Below are positions 34,502 through 45,474 of a DNA stretch of 64,000 nt, one piece after another. Both the position numbers and the translations under genes were made by a program. How positions within the stretch are numbered: position 1 is the first letter of the stretch; every line of letters starts with the position of its first letter. The notes beneath the pieces are model-generated. The model did no database searches and had not been told where the DNA came from. It worked only from the letters and a program-made list of their open reading frames with translations. The stretch lies in the NCBI GenBank assembly GCA_963702495.1, contig CAVPDA010000018.1, positions 372,001 through 436,000 of the forward strand. The letters are read 5' to 3'. Origin of the DNA: CAVPDA01 sp963702495. GTDB lineage: Bacteria; Pseudomonadota; Gammaproteobacteria; Burkholderiales; Rhodocyclaceae.

Positions 34502-37500
34502 ATGCCACCGCCTCGAGCTTCATCGCCAACCGCAAACGAAAAGAACCGCCCTACCCCGTCCGGAGCTGCCAATTCCGCCGGGCGATTCGGTTGGTTCCCA
34601 GCGACCTTTGCCCTTCCCCCGACACGGAACTGGGCACTGCTAGGCCAAGAAATTCGCGCCGCAGGTGGCTTGCCGGACCTCTTGCTTCTTTCGGGCGCCA
34701 CTTTCCTCCACCGCCACACCGCCCTCCTTGGGAATCTCGTTCAGCTGCTTAGCGATGCACGAAGCATTCAAATACTGGACAGTTGGAGCTATTCCAACCC
34801 CGCCGCGGAGTCGCTCCTCCGCGTCGGCCAGATCCTAGCACGGTCGCAGACGCTGCAAGACCTGCCAGCCCAACCGCCTGACAGGGGAGCATCGCGGATC
34901 CTTCGCGGCAGCCTGGACAACGCCTACGTCCTTGGAGCGCTCATCAATTACCTTCCGGGCAGGTCTCCTGGCGAGGACCACAGTCTGCATGTCCTCAAGC
35001 TATGGCTGCTGGCGCACGCGGTCGAGAGGGCCGGGCGCGGCGTGCTCCTCGACGCGCAGCTCAAAATCGCGTGCGACGCCCTGCGGCTTGCCAGCGAACG
35101 GGATGCGGTCCGCCTCGATTTTTTCGCCCTCTTGCAGCCGGGTGGCCGCTCCCTCGAATCCGTTAACCGTGCCATCCGCGCGCGTATCCATCGCGAGCGC
35201 GCTGCAAGCCGGCTGCCGCGCCGCCTGTGGAAGCTGTCCGAACTGGCGGCAGCACTCGAGCGTGTGGCCCGACACGAAGACAACCCGATCCCCTCTCGAG
35301 GGGACTGGTCAGCACTGGTTCCGGACCTGCAGTCCGCATGGTCGGTCACCACGGGTACGCCAGCGCCGGCGGACCGCGCTTTCGTGCCAAGCCCCGCCGA
35401 CGAAGAAACGAACGAGACGCAACTATTCCCCGCGGATGAGGAGCGCGCGGGCGCGAGCAGCCTCGCGGGAGTCCCGCAGGAACCGGACCTGCCGCCCTCC
35501 CAGTCGGCGCGCCTGGCCAACGCCATTCTGTTGCAGTCCCGCGCGGGACTGCACCACCTTCCTTGGTCGGCGCTGCGTCCCAGCCCGCTCGAGATCGACG
35601 CTATCCGGAATTGGCTAGCGCCGGCGACCGAATCCGAAGACCCACAAGAAAGACTGGTTGCCGCATTGACCTGGGTCGCGTTGGCGACTGGTCGCTCGCT
35701 CCATCGCACCGTGGCCATCGGGATTTCCGCCACTGCAGGGCCAGACTGGACGTTTCATCGGCAGACGTTCGCACTGGTTCGCATCCCCGCCCGGCGAAAA
35801 CCGGGTTGGCAACCCGCAACGGAGCGGGAACTGGCCTGGGTCACAACGCCCGCGCCGGTGTTCCGGTTGCAGCTGCTCGAGGCCGTGGCGGCGACATTCC
35901 GCGGTTGTCTTGCGATCAATCCGCACGCGAGCTCGTTCGGGGCGTTGTGGAACCAGGATTGGGGCCGGTCACCCGAGGCCGCCTTGCTCGATGTCCTCCA
36001 AAGAATTGCACCTCGTGTGACGCCCGGGCTCCTCGGCGAATCCTTTCCCCAGCAGGTCTTTCTCCAGACGGGCGACGCCGTGCTGGCGCGGCTGCTGTCA
36101 TCCCACCCGCAGTCCGGACTGCCGGCCGCTGCCGCTTATCCGCGCTGGACGTGCGCGCAGGTTGCCCAGCACTTGCAGGGCTCGCCCGAATCCTTTGAGA
36201 GCACGTCCGGTTCGGCCAATTGTCTGGGCAGCCTTCTCGATACGGTTGACACGCTACTCGTTGCCGCAGTTGCGCAGGCCGGGGCACGGCTGGACGCGCT
36301 GGCCACCTCGTCGAGTCTGCGTGCGTTTCACAACGCGTTTGTCGCCTTTCACGTGGTCGCCCTATGGGCGGGAACCGGCGTGCGCCCGCTGCGCGACCCC
36401 TTCGAGTCGATCGGGCAATTCGATCCGGACGCCGGCTTCGTGTTCGTCGACGACAAGCACACGGCCGGCGCCCGCACCGGCCGCCTGGTTCCGCTCGTGG
36501 CCGCCGCGACGGAATTCCTGAGCACGGCCTATCCGGCGTATCTGCGCCAGATCGCCAGCCTGCTCGAGGCGCACGACCCTGCCCTGGCCGCGGAGATCCG
36601 TCTTCTCGCCGACGGCAGGCCGACCGGCCGCCTGCCGCACTTCTTTTTGCTGGGCGAAGCGCCCGGCTCAACGTGGCAAAGCGTCTCACCGGCGGCCATC
36701 GAGCGTCTCGGACTGTTTGACTGGCCGCTGCCACAGAACCTGTTCCGCCACCGGCTCGCAACACGGTTGCGCGAGCGGGGACTCGACCCGGAGATCATCG
36801 ACGGGCTGTTCGGGCACGCCGAGGCGGGTACGGCAACCTACGGCGATGCATCTTTCCGGGTGTGGCACGCCGACATGAAGCTTGCACTTGCGGCCTTGGA
36901 GGAAGTCTTTCGCGAGCTCGGATTTGGGCGGCTTGGGCGCTGGCAGCCGCACGCCGGGCTGGTCCCCGATATCGCGGCCCACGCGCGGTCGGCCTCGGGG
37001 GCCCTGTTCGGGGCGAAGGCACGCGAAGAACGCCGCAAGGAGCGACGGCGGGCGCTCATCGGCGAAGCCGCGACGACCATCCGGGACTTCCTGGAGAAGA
37101 AGGAACGCGAGTTGCACGAACTCGACGCGAGCGCGGTAGACGAGCTTGCCCGCAAACTGCTGTTCAACGCCGCGGGCATGCCCGATCCAGGCGGGCCGCT
37201 GCGCTATGCGTTCCTGCTGCGCGCGCTCGAGCGCCTCTGGCGCAAGCATGGCCGGCGTGTGCGGATGAAGCGGCGCTATGTCTCCCTTGAGGCCGACCGA
37301 AGCCCCTTCTCCGCGGACGCGCCCGGAGCGACCGGCGCGCTAGTGCGCCTGCGTGAGCGGCTACTGCATCCCTTGCCGAATCCGAACGGCGGGCGCGAGC
37401 GCACCGCTGACCGCGCGACCCGAGCGGCGTTCGTGCTGTCCGTGGAATTGGGCATCGCGGATGCTCGACTGCTTAAGGACGTGCTGCTCAGGCGCAATAT

Positions 37501-39797
37501 TCGTCTTGCGGCGCTGGGTGAGCAGTGCTGGCTGGAGCACGCCCCGAACCTGGACGCGGACGACCCGGACGCCGCAGTGCGTTGCTTCCCGCTGAACGAC
37601 CGTGCCGCCCTGATTCTCGACGCTCTGCTCGACGCGAAGGGCTCGCAAGGCCTACTCGAAGAAACTGTCGCGCCCCGCTGGGCGGATCTGCTTGCCGTCC
37701 TGCAGGAAGGAGAATGGCTCGGGCCGCGGCCCACGCTGGGGGCGCTGGTTGCCGCGCTTTGCCGGGTTGTCGATCAGGCGAACGTGATATCCCGCCCCGG
37801 TGTGATCGCCGGGTATCTTGCGGGCCGCGTCGAGTCGTACGGATTGCGCTGGCGCGACCGCCTCAGACTGGCACGCGGGCGCCCGGCGGCGATCGCCCCT
37901 CGCGAACCCGAAGCGAACACCGGGCCCGATCTGCACGCAGGCGCCGCGAGTCTGCGCGCACCGGCCACCTTCGACGACGGGGTGATGCAGGAGCACGCCC
38001 GGTCTTTCTTTGCCGATTTGCGTGCAGAGCTCGCGAAGGAAATGCCACAGGGCTTGTCCGTTTCCCTGAGCGCTGAGCAGCGCCTCACCCTCAAGGGCCG
38101 CCTGGACGAGGTGATCGCGCGCAAAGGCAGTCGCGTCGGCCCCGCCGTGCGCGACCTTGGCCGCTGGATCTCCTGGCTGAGCGCCAACCGCCATGCCAAG
38201 ACGCTGCTTGCGCCGAATTCCCTGCTGCGATACCTCAGCGCACTTTCGCCGGCCTTCGAGGATGTGGGCGCGACCCTGGACTTGGTCGCTCTGGACGAAG
38301 ACGCGATCACCGAGTTCTATCAGTCGGTCATCGACGCCCGCGACTTGGCGGACGAAGAGTATGCCTATGCGGCGTTGCGCTGGTTCCACGACTGGCTGAA
38401 GCGCAGTGAACCGATCGAAGACCCCGACTGGAGCGAAATTCATGCCGCGTCCGGACCATCGGTCGCGCCTGCCTTCATTGTCGAGGAGGACTATCTACGG
38501 GCGGTGGGGGACCTGCTTGCCCGCAAGGACTCCGACCCCCGCGAGCGTCTCGGGCCGGCACTCCTCGTGATGTTGTGTCACCGGTTTGCCCTGCGCGGCG
38601 CCGACGCATACGGACTCGCCCGATCCGACTGTCTGGTTCTACGGGGACTTCGTGGTCATCGCCGTGCGCGAGCGCCCGTGGCGGCAGCTGAAGCGTTCGC
38701 CGGGGGCGCAACGCATCGTCCCACTGATATTCCGTCTGCAGCCCGAGGAGCATAGATTGCTCCGTGACTGGTTGGATCTGTTCGACCTTCAACCGGGCGC
38801 AGACTGTGACGCACCACTGTTCGGCATATTCGAGGAGGGTGGACCATCGAAGGAGCGGTTCCGGTGGTTGAAGACACTTGCCACGGCGGCGCTCAAGGCC
38901 GCGAGCGGAAACCCGCTTGCTTCGCTGCACGGACTTCGGCACGCAGCCGCAAACCGGGTTTGTCTGGCCCTGCACGGACTCACCGAGCTCAGTTATTGGA
39001 AACAGGCCTGCTCGGAAGACCCGCACGATAGGATCAGACTGACTTTGCTGGGCCGCCCCGGCCCGACGCGTCGCTCAACGTGGGCGGTGGGAGGATTTCT
39101 CGGACATTCCGGCACCACGACCATGCTGAGGAGCTACCTGCATTTCCTCGGCGACTGGGCCGGCCATCTGCTCGGCGCCGGCACAACGCCCGCCGTCCTT
39201 GGGCGTCTCAAGCGTGTTCACCGACTTGACGCATACCGCGACGCAGACCCAAGGCCGGCCGCGTTGACCATCGAGGTGCCGGCACCACGCCAGGCTACCT
39301 GCTCGCTGTTGCTACGTTTTCTGTGGATCCTCTCTCGGGGAAAACCCTGGACTGACGCGGTCCGCCTTCTAAACCTTGACCCGCGCGCGGGCGAGTCCAT
39401 GTACAAGCTGATGGACGGCATCGGGCGCAAGGTGCGGGTCCATGTGAGCACTTCGGAGGATCCGCAGCTCGAACCGGGGGAAAAAGGGCGGAGGATCACA
39501 AAGGGAAGAGACGGAAAGTTCCATGCGAACCGCGCTGTGGGTTATCGAGACCTGCTTGAGCGATTGGAAGGCGAAACCTGGACCAGATTGATGGCGCTGG
39601 CGGGTGAAGCGGAGGAAAGAGCTCGGTTACCAAAGCCGTTGGAGGCGCCGTTTACCTTGACCACAATCCTAGACATGGTCGGGGAGGTTCGCCAGCTCCT
39701 CCTATGGGAGGAGAGACACTTTGCTCTTGTGCGTGGACTGATTGACTATTTCCAGCTTCGGGTCAGGTCAGTTCAGGGTCGTGTGGAACGCGCATAG
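34502..39797 (+). CDS. giant protein with two tandem tyrosine-recombinase domains, one apparent frameshift
   Basis: The first frame (34502-38755) gives MPPPRASSPTANEKNRPTPS and about 1,380 family-like residues. A recombinase core lies near 615-790: GTGVRPLRD (Arg), DDKHTAGARTGRLVPL (Lys), QNLFRHRLATRLRERG (box II, Asn where His is usual), LFGHAEAG and TATYGDAS (Tyr). A second core starts with HRFALRGADAYGLARS near 1360 and continues, in the frame ending at 39797, with YGDFVVIAVRERP, LKRSPGAQRIVPLI (Lys), LHGLRHAAANRV (HxxR), FLGHSGTTTMLRSYLHFL (His, Tyr). One base fewer at about 38625 (ATCC to ATC) joins both into about 1,764 residues. It stands beside a tRNA-Arg fragment, which suggests integration or excision of this island. 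Confidence 0.72.
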
Positions 39798-40184
39798 CGG
39801 CGATGTGGACCTCGTCACTCTGGCCGCCCGATATTCATTGAGCCTGACCGACGTCGCCACGGAAGCTGCCGCTGGGCGGGCGTTGCAGCTTGACTCTGCC
39901 AGGGAGCCCCGATGGGGCGCATATATTCCCCGGCGGGCGGCGGTGATCTGGAACCGCGACGGCACGGCAGCCTTGAGAAACTCTCTCCAGTTTGTCATTT
40001 GTTTCGCGGTATTCACCATGTCGCTTGGACACGGGCAAGGCGCGACAACTTGACCAAGACGCACCAGCCCACAAATAGAATGAGCAGGTAGTCATCAGGA
40101 CAATTGCCCCCGGTTTATCGATCATCCCCGTATTTCGCGCCGATACAGCGGGTTTACCCACTCCTTTGCCGCGGAAACGCGCCC
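39798..40184. other. intergenic region without a supported gene
   Basis: About 390 bases between the recombinase gene and the next hypothetical gene. A TTG-started frame (39742-40053) overlaps the end of the recombinase. It contains a hydrophobic LQFVICFAVFTMSLG stretch but has no ribosome site or family motif, so I do not call it. Local A/T content rises towards 40200. Confidence 0.45.
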
Positions 40185-41009
40185 ATGATCTTGTATAGCA
40201 TATGCCTAGATCAACTTCCGGAGCCCCCCGTGACCTGCATTCGAATCATCGCGACACGCAACTTGCCCGTGCGCGTCACAGGGGAGGAGATTGACGGCGA
40301 GCTGGATAACATACGCTGGACTGCTGGCAATGTTCTAACGTCAATCTTGGTGGTCTTGCTATCGCGTTTGTTCGGATGCAGCATCGCGGAGCTTCGCGCT
40401 GTGCCGTTCGAGTTGCGGGACCCGCTCAAGGGTGAGGTGAGCTGCGGCTTCAAACTTTATGCTCCTGATGATCGCGGCTGTCCTACCACCGACGACGAGG
40501 TCCTCGCAGCCTTGATTCGAACCTTTCTGCTACTTGTGCTCAACAAGCGTGACGACTCAGCCGACATTTTTCCAGAGGCCTGTTCACCAAGTGCAGACTA
40601 CCAAGCAGAGATCAGGCAGGCGGCAGATGAGTGCGTCGCGCAATTTGGCGGAACGCGATTCTCACAACCGCTGTGGATCGAAATCGGGAGCACACTGTTG
40701 CGCGTCCAGGGGAACATCAAACAGAAACCGCAGGAGGACCTTCTCCCAATCGCACCCGTCGACATCATCGGACAGGTCGATGTGCTTGCTTGTGCAGACA
40801 GACGGGTGGAATTCCTCAGTGAGGACGGCAGGACAAGGACTGCGGCTTACTTCGGAGCACGAGCTGGAACGTTCAGACAACTCTACGAAAGACTCGGGGC
40901 GGGTGCCCTCTGGATTGTCAGACTTGTGCCCGACCCCATGCGACCGGACCAACTCATTTTCGACCGGTTTGTGTCCAAAGTTGAGCCAACCACCAGACTG
41001 TTGGCCTGA
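40185..41009 (+). CDS. unrecognised 274-residue protein downstream of the recombinase
   Basis: The product starts MILYSICLDQLPEPPVTCIR. A hydrophobic stretch (WTAGNVLTSILVVLLSRLFG, about 45-65) may be a membrane or buried helix. The remainder is soluble, with DDEVLAALIRTFLLLVLNKR and a C-terminal DRRVEFLSEDGRTRTAAYFG...LYERLGAGALWIVRLVPDP. No motif identifies a family. The ATG at 40185 is preferred over one 27 codons upstream because the latter adds an unlikely segment. Base composition is lower in GC than the core genome, consistent with island cargo. Confidence 0.55.
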   Translation: MILYSICLDQLPEPPVTCIRIIATRNLPVRVTGEEIDGELDNIRWTAGNVLTSILVVLLSRLFGCSIAELRAVPFELRDPLKGEVSCGFKLYAPDDRGCPTTDDEVLAALIRTFLLLVLNKRDDSADIFPEACSPSADYQAEIRQAADECVAQFGGTRFSQPLWIEIGSTLLRVQGNIKQKPQEDLLPIAPVDIIGQVDVLACADRRVEFLSEDGRTRTAAYFGARAGTFRQLYERLGAGALWIVRLVPDPMRPDQLIFDRFVSKVEPTTRLLA

Positions 41010-41197
41010 GCAGCTGGTGCCGCGAAATGAAGCCCTGCCGTCGAAGGCCATGACCGGGCGACCAAGTACATGATGATCACATGACGACACAGATACCCGA
41101 TAGCCTGACTATTGCGGCATTATGTATCATCTGCACAATGACATTAGCGTAGCGCTCGCCTACACTCGCTCCTCCCTCATCCTGGATGGAGGAGATC

Positions 41198-41953
41198 ATG
41201 GCGGAAACTCGGGTTGTCAGCGGCCTGGTAGAGAAACGGGCCGAGATGGCCGGGCCGATCGAGCATCACCGCAAGGAAATGGCGCGTCTGGTTGGCGACT
41301 TGGCGCACCTGGAGGCCACGCTCAAGCTGTTCGCGCCGGACCTGGACCTGCGCACCCTGCGGGCGAAGGAACGCCGGTGGCGCAATCCCCATTTCCGGCC
41401 AGGCGAAGTCCCCCGTTTCATCCTCGACACTTTGCGCCAAGCTGGCGGCGCGCTGACCAGCCGGGCCATGGCGGAGCGAGCGTTGTCGGTCAAGGGGTTG
41501 GAGACCACTTCGGAAACGCTGGCCGCCTTGCAGAAATCCCTGCTCATCGCCCTGAACACGCTGACGGCCAGAGGTACGTTGGCCGAAGGCGCGCGAGGGT
41601 GCGGCGCGGACCTGGGGTATTGTCTGACGGGACTATGCCGCCAGCAGCTCCGTCAGACGGTGGTTGCCCTGCCAGTATCCGCACCAGTTGCGGCTGGTCA
41701 GGCTACGGGCACATTTCTTCACGATGTCGCAAAAGATCCAGCCGTTGGACTGCCGGCGGGTGTCTTCTCGGTAGGCGGCCTCGTTGCCATCGTCAAGAAG
41801 CGCCTCAATCTCGACGCCTCGCTCTACGTTTTGCTACAGATCTTGTCGGCCACGCTTTTCGAGAAGATTCCCTTGCAGCAAGCCTTTCCGGGCAGGGACT
41901 CCAGTCCCGACAGCAGTGCCATCAACAACCAACTGAATCTGTTCGCGTTCTAA
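41198..41953 (+). CDS. apparent fusion of a hypothetical protein with a transposase C-terminus
   Basis: The N-terminal part (MAETRVVSGLVEKRAEMAGPIEHHRKEMARLVGDLAHLEATLKLFAPDLDLRTL) is a helical protein with a possible winged helix around GEVPRFILDTLRQAGGALTSRAMAE. From about residue 185 the sequence changes to VKKRLNLDASLYVLLQILSATLFEKIPLQQAF...INNQLNLFAF, which resembles the conserved C-terminus of IS4-type transposases (LQILS.TLFEK.P...NQL.LF). The join looks like a deletion that placed a transposase tail in frame. A GGAGGAG precedes the ATG at 41198. Whether the fusion is expressed is unknown. Confidence 0.5.
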   Translation: MAETRVVSGLVEKRAEMAGPIEHHRKEMARLVGDLAHLEATLKLFAPDLDLRTLRAKERRWRNPHFRPGEVPRFILDTLRQAGGALTSRAMAERALSVKGLETTSETLAALQKSLLIALNTLTARGTLAEGARGCGADLGYCLTGLCRQQLRQTVVALPVSAPVAAGQATGTFLHDVAKDPAVGLPAGVFSVGGLVAIVKKRLNLDASLYVLLQILSATLFEKIPLQQAFPGRDSSPDSSAINNQLNLFAF

Positions 41954-42292
41954 CCGGACAGCAGTGATCTCGCAACTGCTCAGGAGAACCGCGACGGCAT
42001 CCTGAAGTTGGGGTTGCTGACCGCAAGAGATCGGACCGGCATGGGTGCGGTTTATCTATCAGACCAGCGGCCGGATCACGGCGGCGACGTTTGGCAGGTT
42101 GATTGCTCTGGCCTGGCTCTGGCTCAGGATTGGACGGCTGACCAAGGTGAAGCGGAGCATGGCTGCTGGTGGGCGTCCTTTCCGGACATTTTGCCCTGCC
42201 GGCTGTTGCTTCTGCCGAACCAGCGACAATCTCGTCTTCACCATCATCACCCGGAACTCACCGTTCCGGGTGGCAACGGGAGAAAGGAACTC
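41954..42292. other. intergenic region, no gene recognised
   Basis: About 340 bases after the transposase-tail fusion. Several short overlapping frames exist but show no family motif or ribosome site. The stretch may be left over from the insertion sequence whose C-terminus is fused to the preceding gene. Confidence 0.4.
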
Positions 42293-42610
42293 ATGCGGTT
42301 CAACGAGGACCAACGAGAGGGTATTGCGAAGATCGCTGACAACCTGGCGACTGCTTCGATGGTGACTACCATTGTTGCCGGATTCATCGACAACAAAATC
42401 GGCTAGCCGACCATCACGACGCTGTGCGTGGTGTTCGTTGTGCTAGCATTCGTAGGGGTCATCATGCGAAAAAAGGGGGCCAAAATGGCAATTGAGTCGC
42501 TGCTTGCGCTGGGTTTCGCCACTGTGTTTCTGGTGGGACTGGCGTGGTACGCCTCCACCCATCGCGCGGAAGACAAGAAGGACCACCATCCGGGCAATCT
42601 GGCTGGCTAG
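42293..42610 (+). CDS. small membrane protein frame interrupted by an in-frame TAG
   Basis: The first piece is MRFNEDQREGIAKIADNLAT followed by ASMVTTIVAGFIDNKIG and TAG (42404-42406). The same frame continues PTITTLCVVFVVLAFVGVIM, RKKGAKMAIESLLALGFATV, FLVGLAWYASTHRAED. Both sides of the stop look like parts of one small two-helix membrane protein (NEDQR...KIADNLATA, then a membrane helix, then a second helix with RKKG). A further small helix protein may start at the ATG 42485 (MAIESLLALGFATVFLVGLA), preceded by AAAAAAGGGGG. Either the stop inactivates the first protein, or there are two or three mini-proteins. Confidence 0.5.
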
Positions 42611-43299
42611 TCCGAGATAGCATCACCTCAAACCCGCTCTGGTCAGAGCTATACCGAGAAAAAACGATACTATTAGCGCGTGAGTGAGTAATAGGGCGCG
42701 CTCAAATATAGAAATCCTACTAATCGACCACGGAGAAATCTGTGGCTGTTTTTATGGGCGTCCGGATTCAGTGTTGAACAACCGGATCGGGTCAAATGGT
42801 CCCGCTTGTTGAACTTCACCGAATAGGCTGACAAGGCGACAGGCGGCATTCGACCCAAACCCGTCTGTTGCCATTTGCATGGTCGATGACGGCTTTCTGG
42901 AATACGAAACTTGGCGTCACCGCTGCAATCAACGACCGCTCTGCACTTGATAGCGGGCACTCCCAATCTGCTGGGCTAAGAATCAGTTTTTTCGTTTCGA
43001 GCGTCAGCTTCCCGAAAAGATGATCGCCGGCTGGCGACCCAAAGCGGTAGTAGCGGTTTCCCGATAGCGGCCAGTCAGCTAGACCCAGGTTCAGCGAACT
43101 GGAATTCTCCGAAGCGGCCGTTGGCGACCTCACCCAAACGGCCACAAGCGGTCCCCCAAGCAACGCTACGCGAAGCGGACTTTGGCGTTTCGCATTGATA
43201 TCGTTATGGTGTTTTCGGGGCATGCTACTCTTCGCGGGAATTTCTAAGCATGGTCGAAAATGGCCCTGTGCTCGGAAAATCCCATAGTTGAGGTACGCA
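42611..43299. other. 690-base intergenic region, no gene recognised
   Basis: The stretch has mixed composition and a poly-T run (42987-42993), with no frame that shows a family motif on either strand. Phrases such as AAGCGGCCGTTGG and GGCCACAAGCGG recur in loosely similar form in other intergenic gaps of this window (about 47.9 and 49.1 kb). It may be decayed repeat sequence. Confidence 0.4.
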
Positions 43300-44310
43300 A
43301 TGATTCGAAATCTGCTCACGTTCGCAGTTGCAGTAATGATCTTTTTGGGCGCCCATTCAAGTTTCGCGTCGGAAATGGTGACGGTGGACAACTTTGTCCG
43401 TGCAGAGACCGACCTGACCCTCGCCCGTTACGTCAAGCAAGGTGCTTTCGGCAAGTTCCTGCACATTCGCCAGCCCACGCCGATCGACAAGCAGGACGTG
43501 ATCCGCATGAATCGCGATACGCTGTATTCCATTGGTGTTTTCGACCTCGCGACGCCGGTTACCGTTACAAAACCAACTGCTGAAGGACGGTTTCAGTCGA
43601 TGATGGTCATCAATCAGGACCACTCCATGCTTCCCATCGAGCATGGCGCGGGTGAGTTCACCTTCACGAAGGAACAAATCGGGTCGCGCTACATGATCGT
43701 CCTCTTCCGCACCTTCGTTGACGCCAATGAGCCGGCGGACGTCAAGGCCGCCAACGCCTTGCAGGACAAGATCGCCGTGCGACAGAAAAACCCGGGGACG
43801 TTCGAGATTCCGGATTGGGACCATTCGTCGCTGAAGAAGGTTGGCGATGCAATCAAGGTGCTTGCGACGACCCGCACCAGCGCCAAGGGCATGTTCGGTG
43901 AAAAGACGAAGCTCAACCCGATCAGCCACCTGTTGGGCACGGCCTTCGGCTGGGGAGGTAATCCCGAAGAAGCCGCCGTTTACGACAATGTTGTGCCGGC
44001 GAAGAACGACGGCAAGACACCCTACCGTGTCACCGTCAAGGACGTGCCGGTGGAGGGGTTCTGGTCCATTACCGTTTACAACAAGGATGGTTACATGGAG
44101 AAGAACGCCCTGAACGTATACTCCTACAACAACGTGACTGCCAAAAAAGACGCGGAGGGGAGCATCACGATCAATTTCGGCGGTGACCCCAGTGCCATCA
44201 ACAACCTGCCCATCACGCCCGGTTGGAACTACATCGTGCGGATGTATCAGCCGAAGCAGGAGATCATCAGCGGGTCGTGGAGCTTTCCGAAAGCACAGCC
44301 GGCAAAGTGA
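43300..44310 (+). CDS. secreted DUF1254/DUF1214-domain protein
   Basis: The 336-residue protein starts MIRNLLTFAVAVMIFLGAHS with a signal peptide ending SFAS. Residues about 25-150 resemble DUF1254 (DVIRMNRDTLYSIGVFDLATPVTV, FQSMMVINQDHSMLPIEHG). The C-terminal part (about 215-336) resembles DUF1214: TPYRVTVKDVPVEGFWSITVYNKDGYMEKNALNVYSYNNV and LPITPGWNYIVRMYQPKQEI. The family is widespread and of unknown function, and this combination occurs as one periplasmic or envelope protein. It precedes another secreted-protein gene by 74 bases. Confidence 0.85.
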   Translation: MIRNLLTFAVAVMIFLGAHSSFASEMVTVDNFVRAETDLTLARYVKQGAFGKFLHIRQPTPIDKQDVIRMNRDTLYSIGVFDLATPVTVTKPTAEGRFQSMMVINQDHSMLPIEHGAGEFTFTKEQIGSRYMIVLFRTFVDANEPADVKAANALQDKIAVRQKNPGTFEIPDWDHSSLKKVGDAIKVLATTRTSAKGMFGEKTKLNPISHLLGTAFGWGGNPEEAAVYDNVVPAKNDGKTPYRVTVKDVPVEGFWSITVYNKDGYMEKNALNVYSYNNVTAKKDAEGSITINFGGDPSAINNLPITPGWNYIVRMYQPKQEIISGSWSFPKAQPAK

Positions 44311-44384
44311 GGGGCGAAGTTCCAGAACGTGACAATACTTGCATGAACCGCCGCTGCGAGGCGGAAAACTAAAGGAGAAGAACG

Positions 44385-45179
44385 ATGAAGACAATGAAAG
44401 TAGCTTTGCTGATGGCAGCCCTCTTCGCGGTACCTGTGACGGGGGCTCTTGCGAAGGAAGCACCCCCTGCTGAACCCAAGGTGCTTCGCGACGGCGACGG
44501 TGCCAAAACCATGCGGTTCGAAAACTTGCACCAGACGCGGTTCATCGAACTGTTTTTCGGCACTAAGGATCCGAAAACAGGAAAACTGGTCGCACCCTGC
44601 TTCAATACCATGTATTCAAGCAACAAGCTTCCCGCGTCCAAAGACACCTCTCCACAGGTGCTGGTCAAAAGCCTCGACCTGGAGAAGCTGGCGAAAGAAC
44701 ACGGCGTCGCCAAAGTGATGCTGAACGGCCCCAAGATCTGGATGCCGGATTGGGTGGAAGTCAAGATGGGCAAGGAAAGGGATTTCGGTGGCATGACGAT
44801 GGGCTGGGTCGCGCAGCTCAACCTGCCAGAATCAGGCACGATCGAAGGTGCGCCCTGGAAGCCCATGCAAATCGCCCGCGACAGCAAGTGGGCCTGGACC
44901 AAGGGTACCAAGGTTGCACTCCTTGACGATCCAGAAGGCAACACATGGGTATTGAAGGGATTCCAACTGGGCCTGAATCCGCAACAGACTTGGCAGGAAT
45001 ACCTTGCCAAAGGGGCTGCCAGCTACAAGCAGTTTCCCGCAGGCTGGAAGTTTCGGATCAAGACGCTGGAGCAGGACGTGATCGAAATTCCGGATAACAA
45101 CCTGGCCACGATCATGACGGACGAGCTTTTTCACGTATGGGACAAGACCGGCCCGGGCATGACCAACTACAAGCCGTAA
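44385..45179 (+). CDS. secreted protein of unknown function
   Basis: The 264-residue protein starts MKTMKVALLMAALFAVPVTG with cleavage after GALA. The mature part is rich in aromatic residues (KLVAPCFNTMYSSNKLPASK, NGPKIWMPDWVEVKMGKERD, PQQTWQEYLAKGAASYKQFP, DELFHVWDKTGPGMTNYKP). I know no assigned function. AAAGGAGAAG precedes the ATG at 44385. It lies 74 bases after the DUF1254/DUF1214 gene on the same strand, and the two are probably co-transcribed. Confidence 0.72.
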   Translation: MKTMKVALLMAALFAVPVTGALAKEAPPAEPKVLRDGDGAKTMRFENLHQTRFIELFFGTKDPKTGKLVAPCFNTMYSSNKLPASKDTSPQVLVKSLDLEKLAKEHGVAKVMLNGPKIWMPDWVEVKMGKERDFGGMTMGWVAQLNLPESGTIEGAPWKPMQIARDSKWAWTKGTKVALLDDPEGNTWVLKGFQLGLNPQQTWQEYLAKGAASYKQFPAGWKFRIKTLEQDVIEIPDNNLATIMTDELFHVWDKTGPGMTNYKP

Positions 45180-45474
45180 TCGTTCGGCAGCAAATCGGGA
45201 GTTTGATGCGGATTAGGAATTCTCCGTCAGGTGATAGCGTCTGCTCTCACGCCCAGCCGAGTACTGCACCTGGCGGGTGCTCAGACCCGCCCTTCAGGTG
45301 AACTTGGCGTTGAACGTCCGCTTTTCCAAACCCTGACTGTCGCCTTCACGACAAGCTGGTCGCCTCAAGCTCCAAGCGCTGTGGTTTCTGCCCCTCGTGC
45401 GGCGCCCGCGGGATGCCGACTATCTCGCTGCGGGCGGGGCAATGCGCCAACAGCCAAAGAGCGCTGGGTCGGCA

